Below are positions 33,190 to 39,410 of a DNA stretch of 39,410 nt, one piece after another. Under the pieces are notes generated by a model. It worked only from the letters and a program-made list of their open reading frames with translations, did not search any database and was not told the DNA's origin. Source of the DNA: JAHCHG01 sp038251885 (GTDB taxonomy: Bacteria > Acidobacteriota > Blastocatellia > Pyrinomonadales > Pyrinomonadaceae); the NCBI GenBank assembly GCA_038251885.1, contig JBBSAX010000016.1, positions 1-39,410 on the forward strand. The letters are read 5' to 3'. How positions within the stretch are numbered: position 1 is the first letter of the stretch; every line of letters begins with the position of its first letter. Both the position numbers and the translations under genes were made by a program.

Positions 33190-33520
33190 TTTTCAAGCAA
33201 AAAATAAAATTCTGTTCGCCGGGAGCGCACGCATCTTGCGTGCTGAGTGCGATAGCACGAATAATGCGATTAACATTAAGGCGCGTGAATTTTAGCGAAA
33301 TTCGTTTGCTTAGGCAAACGGCACGCAGGGATGCGTGCGCTCCCAGCAAAAAAGTTGACTTTTTATTATTGTATTTATTTTTCATCGCTCCGTTCTGCAA
33401 TATTCATAAAATAATTATGTTTTCGTTTTTGATTTAAGGCAATTACAGCATCCTTTTGCTTTGCAAGTGCATCTTTTTACAATAAAATACAGCAAAATTT
33501 CTTCAATGAGGTCAAATTTA
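33190..33520. other. Gene-free stretch with a palindromic repeat
   Basis: These 331 bases hold the palindromic element at 33221-33344 and then AT-rich sequence with the M1 peptidase upstream region. I see no ORF or RNA gene. Confidence 0.6.
33221..33344. repeat. Palindromic element right of tyrA (GGGAGCGCACGCA family)
   Basis: Arms at 33221-33243 (starts GGGAGCGCACGCATC) and 33321-33344 are complementary except for a small indel. Each arm can itself form a GCACGC hairpin. A shorter inverted pair lies inside. It is related at its head to the element at 32255. Confidence 0.75.
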
Positions 33521-36500
33521 ATGTTTCCCAAACTCGCGCTTTTTTCGATAATTTTTCTAACAATGATTTTCCCGAACACAAACTTTTCGCAAACTCCGCC
33601 GCTTGAAACGGGCGTTTCACAAAGTCTGGCAAAATGGCGCAGCAAGAATTATTCGGATATTCGATATAAATTAAACATTACGCTCGAAAAAGGTGCGCCG
33701 TTGATGAAAGGCGAGATTGAGATTCGCGTAAATTTAAACGAAGAAGGCGCGAAGAATGATTTGATTTTGGATTGGCGCACGACGCAGTTTGCGAATGACA
33801 AAGACAAACCTTTCGCTAATTTAATTCAGGTGAACCAAATACAATTTCTCGACGTGCCACTCACTATGCCGTATGCAGTTGATGAAGTGCGAATTTTGAA
33901 TGAACATCTGCTTGTTTCGCCGAGGTTTTTGAAAGCAGGCGAAAATGTTATCAAAATAAAATTTGCATCGCCGATCAAAACGTCGGGCGCGGCGGTTACG
34001 CGCTATGTTGATAAGGAAGATGGTGCGGAATACGTCTATTCGCTGTTCGTCCCGTCGGACGCAAGCACGGCGTTTCCCGTGTTTGACCAGCCGGATTTGA
34101 AGGCTCGATTTAAATTGAGTCTTCTTGTGCCGAAAAACTGGATAGCAATCTCTAATAAAGAAACTTTACCCGGAAGATTAAACTTCGGTTTCCGTCTTGA
34201 TAACGGAGAAAAATTAGAAGGAAAATCGTATTTCTTTGAAGAAACTAAACCAATCAGCACTTATGTTTTTGCATTTGCAGCAGGCGATTTTCAAGAATTT
34301 ACCGAAAGAGAAGCAGACACAGTAGTTGACGAAATAATAAAAGAAAGACAAGCATCAAAAAATAATAATGGTTTGGTTGCAGATACGGAAGTGCGTCAAA
34401 GAACTTCACATATTTATGTCCGCCAATCGCAAGCCGAGAAATTCAAAAAGGAAGCGGCGGAAGTCTTTCGGCTCAACCGCGAAGGCGTGAAATATCTTGA
34501 ATCTTATTTCGATTACAAATTCCCGTTTCCGAAATACGACCTTGTTTTGATTCCTGAATTTCCGTTTGGCGGAATGGAACACGCGGGCGCGACTTTTCTG
34601 CGTGAAGACCGCGTTATTTTCCCGACCGAGCCGACGAAAAACGATTATATTACACGCGCCAACGTCATTTTTCACGAAGCCGCGCATCAATGGTTCGGCG
34701 ACACGGTAACGATGAAATGGTTTGACGATCTGTGGCTCAAGGAAGGCTTTGCCGAGTTTATGGCGTATAAAACCTTAGCCAAAGTGATGCCCGAATACAA
34801 TGCGTGGAAAATCTTTTACGAGCGCAACAAACAAGCCGCTTATCTGACGGACGTTACACGCGGCACAACGCCGATCTATCAGGAAATCCCGAATCTGTCG
34901 GCGGCAAAATCCGCCTACGGCAACATCGTCTATCGCAAAGCTCCGTCGTTTCTGCGCCAAGCCGAGTTTCTTTTGGGAGAAGATAAATTTCAAGCAGCAG
35001 TCCGCGCATTTTTGAAGAAACACGAATTTGCAAACGCGACTTGGCAGGATTTGATAAATGAGTTTGTTGAAGTTAAAACCGCCGAGTTAAAAAGTCAAGA
35101 GTATTATCAAAAACTTTCAGCAAAGGAAAAGGCATCATCCGAATTAGGAAAAAAGAATCAAACAAACGAATGGGCAAATGTTTGGGTCAAGCAACGCGGA
35201 ATGCCGATTATAAGAGTTTCTCCCGAACTACTTGATATTCCATACGAAACTAAAAAGTTGATTAACCAACGTATTTTTAGCGGCGGCGCAGCCGGACTTT
35301 ATTATTTTTGGCAAAACCCGATTGAAGGTCAATATGAAGTTAATTCTAAAGAAAACAACTGGACGCAAAATATAAATGTAATAAGAGTTTTTGGTGATGG
35401 TGATACTGAATCGGCTACTGTAAATTTAGGTTATATTTATTATCGTACGATATTTGATCCTTCAAAAGAAGACGAAAACAAGTCAGAGGTTTCTGAAAAA
35501 GAACCGAAAATCTCTAAAGAAAGAGAAAAAGAAATCCAGAAAGAATTGGAAGCTAAAAGAAAGTCTCGAATTGCAAAAAAACCACTCTACGTTTTCCCGA
35601 ACTTCCAAGATTACGGCTACGGCATCTTTCTGCTTGACGAGAAAAGCCGCGCTTACGTTCTCGAAAATATCCAGAATGAAAGCGACGATTTTCTGCGCTC
35701 GATGATGTGGGGAAGTTTGTGGGATTCGGTCAGATTTTACGAACTCGCGCCCGAAGATTACGTCAAACTCGTCATCAAAAACATCAACGTCGAAACCGAC
35801 GAAAGCACAATTGCTACGCTTTTAGGCAGAGTTTCGATTGCGATGAATTATTACATTCCCGAAGGCGGAAACGCGACTGCAAAGGAGCGTGCTGACAGCG
35901 ACAATCGCACTTCGACGAACAGCACAAACACGCTCCCTCGCGGTCGCGTTTCCGCCTCTGAGTTATCGCAAGAAATCGAAAATCTGTTAATCGAAAAAAT
36001 GCGAAATGCGCCAACAGTCGGGCAGAGAATTACGTTTTATCGAGCTTTTCTCAATGCTGCTTCATCTGAAAAAGCGCGAACGATTCTGAAACAATTCGAC
36101 GACTCAAAACTGGACATCATTCAGACGAAAGGCTTTCAGTTAAAAACCAAAGATAAATTCGACATCGTAACGCGCCTTTTAATTCTCGGCGATAAAGATG
36201 CGCCGCAAATCTTAGCCGAACTCGAAAAAACCGAAACGAGCGACGAAGCCAAACGCTACGCTTACGCCGCCAAAGCCGGAATTCCGACGGCTGAAAACAA
36301 GTTGAAATACTGGAACGATTTTGTTTCAAACAAAGAAATTTCTGAAAGTTGGATAGAATCGGCATTCGGGGTTTGGAATTCCACAAAACACAGCGAATTG
36401 ACTCTGCCTTATCTCGAAAAATCTCTGGCGGAACTCCCGAATCTCAAAAAGAATCGCAAAATCTTTTTCGTCAACGGCTGGCTTTCATCATTTATCGGCG

Positions 36501-36652
36501 GACAAAAAAGTGAAGAAGCATTAAAAATCGTCAATAAATTCTTAAACGATAATCCGAATTTGGACAAAGATTTGCGAAACAAAATCTTGGAAAATGTTGA
36601 CAATCTGGAAAGAGCCGTAAAGATTCGCGCAAAGTTCGCATCGGCAAAATAA
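33521..36652 (+). CDS. M1 family metallo-aminopeptidase, secreted, with repeat insertion
   Basis: I choose the ATG at 33521 (1043 residues): GAGG lies 9 bases upstream and MFPKLALFSIIFLTMIFPNT is a good signal peptide. Upstream ATG (33506) and TTG (33461) starts lack ribosome sites. The zinc motif is H385-E-A-A-H389 with E408 ('HEAAHQWFGD', 'WLKEGFAEF'). The exopeptidase motif reads 'GGMEHAGATF' at 350-359, where G-x-M-E-N is commoner. The N-terminal beta domain and C-terminal helical ERAP-like domain are present. The enzyme trims N-terminal residues of peptides, here outside the cytoplasm. A palindromic repeat of 93 bases is translated in frame at about residues 782-812. A Lys/Glu-rich stretch at about 648-690 is also unusual for the family. 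Confidence 0.93.
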   Translation: MFPKLALFSIIFLTMIFPNTNFSQTPPLETGVSQSLAKWRSKNYSDIRYKLNITLEKGAPLMKGEIEIRVNLNEEGAKNDLILDWRTTQFANDKDKPFANLIQVNQIQFLDVPLTMPYAVDEVRILNEHLLVSPRFLKAGENVIKIKFASPIKTSGAAVTRYVDKEDGAEYVYSLFVPSDASTAFPVFDQPDLKARFKLSLLVPKNWIAISNKETLPGRLNFGFRLDNGEKLEGKSYFFEETKPISTYVFAFAAGDFQEFTEREADTVVDEIIKERQASKNNNGLVADTEVRQRTSHIYVRQSQAEKFKKEAAEVFRLNREGVKYLESYFDYKFPFPKYDLVLIPEFPFGGMEHAGATFLREDRVIFPTEPTKNDYITRANVIFHEAAHQWFGDTVTMKWFDDLWLKEGFAEFMAYKTLAKVMPEYNAWKIFYERNKQAAYLTDVTRGTTPIYQEIPNLSAAKSAYGNIVYRKAPSFLRQAEFLLGEDKFQAAVRAFLKKHEFANATWQDLINEFVEVKTAELKSQEYYQKLSAKEKASSELGKKNQTNEWANVWVKQRGMPIIRVSPELLDIPYETKKLINQRIFSGGAAGLYYFWQNPIEGQYEVNSKENNWTQNINVIRVFGDGDTESATVNLGYIYYRTIFDPSKEDENKSEVSEKEPKISKEREKEIQKELEAKRKSRIAKKPLYVFPNFQDYGYGIFLLDEKSRAYVLENIQNESDDFLRSMMWGSLWDSVRFYELAPEDYVKLVIKNINVETDESTIATLLGRVSIAMNYYIPEGGNATAKERADSDNRTSTNSTNTLPRGRVSASELSQEIENLLIEKMRNAPTVGQRITFYRAFLNAASSEKARTILKQFDDSKLDIIQTKGFQLKTKDKFDIVTRLLILGDKDAPQILAELEKTETSDEAKRYAYAAKAGIPTAENKLKYWNDFVSNKEISESWIESAFGVWNSTKHSELTLPYLEKSLAELPNLKKNRKIFFVNGWLSSFIGGQKSEEALKIVNKFLNDNPNLDKDLRNKILENVDNLERAVKIRAKFASAK
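35864..35956 (+). repeat. Palindromic repeat inside the M1 peptidase coding sequence
   Basis: Arms at 35864-35891 (starts GGCGGAAACGCGACTGC) and 35929-35956 match at 25 of 28 positions around a 37-base spacer. The element is 93 bases, exactly 31 codons, and is read as 'GNATAKERADSDNRTSTN' followed by 'STNTLPRGRVSA'. Its arms agree at about 24 of 28 positions with those of the intergenic element at 38416-38488. Confidence 0.85.
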
Positions 36653-36768
36653 ATGTTTTGTCAACGAGCAAATTTGCCCGACTCAAAATCCGCGTGATAT
36701 ATTTCCTTTTCACATAACATTTAAGAAATCAAAATAGGAGTTACTTAATTGAACACGTAAAAAATCAA

Positions 36769-36856
36769 TTTAACAGGGATTAAGAGGATAGTTAAGGATA
36801 TTTTAAATACAATTTCATTGCTTTTATCTTGTAAATCCTCTTAATCCCTGTTAAAT
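36769..36856. repeat. Inverted repeat of TTAACAGGGATTAAGAGGAT type
   Basis: A 20-base arm near 36770-36789 is perfectly repeated in reverse at 36835-36854 across a 45-base AT-rich loop. It lies between the M1 peptidase and yebC and could act as a terminator or be a mobile REP-like unit. Confidence 0.75.
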
Positions 36857-36907
36857 ATTTCTTTCAAATATTCAACTTCTAATTAAATTAAGAGGAATTT
36901 ATAAAAA

Positions 36908-37645
36908 ATGTCGGGACACTCCAAATGGCACACTATTAAACACAAAAAAGGCGCGTTAGATGCCAAACGCGGAAAACTTTTTACGAGATTGATTAAGGAA
37001 ATCGCTGTTGCGGCACGCGACGGCGGCGGCGATCAGGACGCAAATGCGCGGCTCAGAAAAGCCGTGACGGATGCAAAAGCCGCAAATATGCCGAACGATA
37101 CGATTGATCGCGCCGTCAAACGCGGAACGGGCGATCTCGAAGGCATAAATTACGAAGAAATCACCTACGAAGGTTACGGTCCCGGCGGCGTTGCGCTGCT
37201 GATCGAAACGATGACCGACAATCGCAATCGAACCGTCGCCGAACTTCGTCATCTGTTATCGAAAAACGGCGGAAACTTGGGCGAATCCGGTTCGGTCGCG
37301 TGGATTTTCGACCGCAAAGGCTACGTCGTCGTTGATAAAGAAAAAAAATCCGAAGAAGAACTTTTCGAGATCGCCATCGAAGCCGGCGCGGAAGATATGA
37401 AAAGCGACGATTCAAATTACGAAATCTTCACCTCGCAGGAAGATTTTGAAACGGTTCAGGAAGCGATAAAATCTGCCGGAATTGAACCCGAAGTCGCCGA
37501 AATCTCGATGATTCCGCAAAACTACATTCATCTCGAAGGCTCGGATGCCAAACAAATGCTCAAACTCTACGAAGCGATTGACGACCACGATGATGTGCAG
37601 AATCTTTACGCCAATTTCGATATTGACGAAGATGAAATGGAATAG
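36908..37645 (+). CDS. yebC: YebC/PmpR family protein
   Basis: This 245-residue protein is full length for YebC. The first 30 residues 'MSGHSKWHTIKHKKGALDAK' are its hallmark. The remaining motifs 'ARLRKAVTDAKAANMPNDTI' and 'LRHLLSKNGGNLGESGSVAW' are conserved. Family members were described as DNA-binding regulators, and recent work assigns a role in translation through ribosomes stalled at proline runs, similar to human TACO1. The AGAGGA ribosome site is 12 bases upstream. It stands alone, without its frequent ruvC partner. Confidence 0.97.
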   Translation: MSGHSKWHTIKHKKGALDAKRGKLFTRLIKEIAVAARDGGGDQDANARLRKAVTDAKAANMPNDTIDRAVKRGTGDLEGINYEEITYEGYGPGGVALLIETMTDNRNRTVAELRHLLSKNGGNLGESGSVAWIFDRKGYVVVDKEKKSEEELFEIAIEAGAEDMKSDDSNYEIFTSQEDFETVQEAIKSAGIEPEVAEISMIPQNYIHLEGSDAKQMLKLYEAIDDHDDVQNLYANFDIDEDEME

Positions 37646-37681
37646 CGAAAATCAGTTACTTACAAATTTATTATCCTGTGA

Positions 37682-37728
37682 AGATTTGCACTAAAAGTCG
37701 AAAATCTAAGTAGTTTTGGTGCAAATCT
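37682..37728. terminator. Hairpin between yebC and the convergent methyltransferase
   Basis: AGATTTGCACTAAAA (37682-37696) pairs with TTTTGGTGCAAATCT (37714-37728) at 14 of 15 positions plus a wobble. There is no immediate T-run on the plus strand, so termination is likely but not certain. Confidence 0.5.
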
Positions 37729-37761
37729 CTAAAATCCGTTATTTTTTATCAAGCCGCAAAT

Positions 37762-38370
37762 TTAATTTTTATACAAAATCCAAGTTGTCATACAGCGCAG
37801 ATTTTGCACGTTTGTCGTTTTGATCGGTTCGAGCAGAGTTCCGCCTAGATTTTCGGTTGCCGAAATTAAAATATCTTCATTAACAAGAAAACGCTCCGAT
37901 TCGTCGGGCAAATTGTATCTGCCGTTTGCGGTCGGGATAATCAAGTTTTCAATTCCGATTGATGAAGCCAGACGAACGAAAAGGATTCCGTTTGGTATTA
38001 AAACGCGCCACATTTCTGAGAGCATTTTGTTAAATTGAGTTTCGCTTTCGGCAAAATGCAGAACGGCGTTGCTGATAACCCAATTAAAAGAATTGTCGGG
38101 AAACGGCATTGTTTCGATTGGCGAGATTTGAAAGTTTTCGGGCGGAAGATTCGGCGCGAGCATTTCGGCGAGATATTTTATTTGCTCGATGGCTTCCGGG
38201 TTTTGGTCAACGCCAAAGACTTTACAGCCCGTTCGCATAAAATAAATTATGTTTCGTCCGCCGCCACATCCGGCATCCAAAATTTTCATATCGTTTGTGA
38301 ATCTGCCCTTTTGAATCTGGTCAAACAGGTAAATATCAATATCGCCGAAGATTTCACGGATGTTGTTCAT
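37762..38370 (-). CDS. Class I SAM-dependent methyltransferase
   Basis: This 202-residue protein has the class I fold. Motif I is 'ILDAGCGGGRNIIYFM' at about 31-46. The acidic ribose ligand follows in 'VFGVDQNPEAI', and motif post-II is 'NSFNWVISNAVLHFAES' around 93-109. Motif III is 'RVLIPNGILFVRLAS'. It resembles UbiE/methyltransf_11-type small-molecule methyltransferases. The substrate is unknown. It is a single gene, convergent with yebC and divergent from msrB; the palindrome at 38416 lies upstream of its start. Confidence 0.9.
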   Translation of the reverse strand: MNNIREIFGDIDIYLFDQIQKGRFTNDMKILDAGCGGGRNIIYFMRTGCKVFGVDQNPEAIEQIKYLAEMLAPNLPPENFQISPIETMPFPDNSFNWVISNAVLHFAESETQFNKMLSEMWRVLIPNGILFVRLASSIGIENLIIPTANGRYNLPDESERFLVNEDILISATENLGGTLLEPIKTTNVQNLRCMTTWILYKN

Positions 38371-38415
38371 AAATCTATTTTAATCTGAAATGTAGGATTA
38401 TTGGAATTTTATAAA

Positions 38416-38488
38416 GGCAGAAACGCGACCGCAAGGAAGCGTGTTATATTTAGCATTTGACACGCTCCCTTGCGGTCGCGTTTCTGCC
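38416..38488. repeat. Palindromic repeat, same family as the M1 coding insert
   Basis: Arms at 38416-38443 (starts GGCAGAAACGCGACCGC) and 38461-38488 match at 27 of 28 positions around a 17-base spacer. It lies between the start of the methyltransferase gene and msrB. The near-perfect symmetry suggests a recent or conserved copy. Confidence 0.9.
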
Positions 38489-38644
38489 TCGTATTTCAAT
38501 AGATAGCGGAATAAATGGATTTAGAAATGATATTAATACGGTAAGTGAAATTTTGCGGCGAAGGCTTTGATACTTAAAGATGAATCCAAAATTTGCTTGA
38601 ATGCGAATAAAATCAATAGATAAAGTAATTTGGGAGAAAAAAAT

Positions 38645-39166
38645 ATGAACAGACGAGAATTTCTTAGATCAGGAACAATGTGGGGAACTTTGATTACATT
38701 AGGCGGGTTTTCGCTTGCTTCGGCGTGTACTGCTCAAACATCAACAGTTGCTCAAACGAATGATTTGCCTTTTGAAAAAGTTGTCAAAACAAATGCCGAA
38801 TGGAAGAAGATTTTGACTCCTGAACAATACAGAATAACGCGCCAAGCCGGAACGGAAGCACCTTATACCAGTCCGCTCACCGATATTAAGGAAAAAGGAA
38901 CTTTCGCCTGTGTTTGTTGCGATTTGCCGCTTTTCAGTTCCGAAACTAAGTTTGATTCGCAAACAGGTTGGGCGAGTTTTTACGCGCCGATCAAAGCAGT
39001 AAATGTTCTGGAAAAAGTTGACAACAGCCTTTCAGAAACGCGCACGGAAGTTTTGTGCAATCGTTGCGATGCTCATCTCGGACACGTTTTCGACGACGGA
39101 CCGAAACCGACGGGTTTGCGTTATTGTATGAACGGCGTGGCGATGAAATTTATCAAAGCCGCGTAA
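38645..39166 (+). CDS. msrB: Tat-exported peptide-methionine (R)-S-oxide reductase
   Basis: I take the ATG at 38645 (173 residues): GGGAG lies 8 bases upstream, and a TTG at 38630 would overlap that site. The N-terminus 'MNRREFLRSG' is a twin-arginine signal followed by a hydrophobic stretch to about residue 27; a Cys in 'LASACTAQ' could be lipidated. MsrB restores oxidised methionine (R form) in proteins. The zinc cysteines are C89/C92 ('CVCCDLP') and C138/C141 ('CNRCDAHLGH'), and the catalytic Cys is C161 in 'RYCMNGVAM'. The signal places it in the periplasm or on a membrane, where thiol donors must be supplied from inside. No msrA partner is seen in the window. Confidence 0.95.
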   Translation: MNRREFLRSGTMWGTLITLGGFSLASACTAQTSTVAQTNDLPFEKVVKTNAEWKKILTPEQYRITRQAGTEAPYTSPLTDIKEKGTFACVCCDLPLFSSETKFDSQTGWASFYAPIKAVNVLEKVDNSLSETRTEVLCNRCDAHLGHVFDDGPKPTGLRYCMNGVAMKFIKAA

Positions 39167-39227
39167 ATGCGAAAAAAATGGTAGTGTCGCGAAATTTATG
39201 ATGAAGACAAAAATCTATCGGAATAGA

Positions 39228-39291
39228 TGACAGTTGAGAGATAACAGTTTATAGATAAATACCAATTAAATCTATCAGTTATCATTACTGA
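39228..39291. repeat. Weak heptamer-like repeat near the right edge
   Basis: GACAGTTGAGAGAT is followed by AACAGTTTATAGAT with period 14, and a loose complementary stretch (ATCAGTTATCATTACT) follows. It resembles the other heptamer tracts but is degenerate. The remainder of 39167-39410 shows nothing else. Confidence 0.35.
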
Positions 39292-39410
39292 GCGGTATAG
39301 AAATTGCTAATACGCATTTAATCGTTTAAGTAACTCATAATCAATTATTTGAGTTAGCGAATTCTTCACCACCAGTAACCAGTTTTTGCTTATTTTCCAC
39401 GATTTATAAA

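Noticed and set aside
33461..33520. TTG/ATG upstream starts for the M1 peptidase
   Set aside because: They have no ribosome site, and the ATG at 33521 has one and yields a better signal peptide.

Overview
The window reads as a stretch of chromosome from a moderately AT-rich, Gram-negative-type bacterium. The likeliest source is an Acidobacteriota of the Blastocatellia / Pyrinomonadaceae kind. This is inferred from gene style, not from a marker gene: an ECF sigma factor of the acidobacterial type beside a Ser/Thr kinase with a TPR tail, a secreted TPR-CHAT protein, a carboxypeptidase-regulatory domain fused to an outer-membrane barrel, several large TPR proteins, and many palindromic intergenic repeats. 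Housekeeping genes (gltX, tRNA-Ser, polA, tyrA, yebC, msrB) show it is chromosome. I see no integrase, transposase, rRNA or CRISPR array.

Layout. 1-5148 (minus): a partial secreted protein, a GNAT acetyltransferase coupled to a secreted TPR-CHAT protein, and a spore-photolyase-like radical SAM protein. 5310-7003 (minus) is a small toxin-antitoxin island: a two-gene module of a 56-residue protein and an ADP-ribosyltransferase-like protein overlapping by ATGA, then a HigB/HigA pair inserted directly behind gltX. HigBA has a 23-bp palindrome in front of it and what looks like a decayed second copy of the gltX 3' end behind it. 7025-8774: gltX and tRNA-Ser(GCU) with its own promoter. 9026-14826 (plus): an outer-membrane barrel protein with a terminator, then a large membrane histidine kinase behind a possible sigma-54 site, then a PabC-like aminotransferase. 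14814-22597: two secreted or TPR proteins in one operon, a small unknown gene, and the kinase plus ECF sigma factor pair.

22912-27050 (plus): a coiled-coil zinc-ribbon protein, then a compact cassette of C5-cytosine methyltransferase, DUF262 protein, HEPN protein and Vsr-like nuclease. The last four are tightly spaced and AGA-rich for arginine, unlike their neighbours. They look like a laterally acquired DNA-modification/defence system with no conventional restriction enzyme, and are the best candidate here for an under-described system. 27180-29942 (minus): a DNA polymerase I lacking the 5' nuclease domain and interrupted by a 329-residue intein with an HNH homing nuclease. 30054-39166: small secreted and stress-type proteins, an orphan adenine methyltransferase, a TyrA-type dehydrogenase bracketed by two palindromic elements, an M1 aminopeptidase carrying an in-frame palindromic repeat inside its coding sequence, YebC, a SAM methyltransferase and a Tat-exported MsrB.

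A second theme is repeats. At least seven inverted-repeat elements from several families lie here (733, 30947, 32255, 33221, 35864, 36769, 38416), plus heptamer-type tandem repeats (8524, 27161, possibly 39228). The coding copy at 35864 and the intergenic copy at 38416 belong to the same family.
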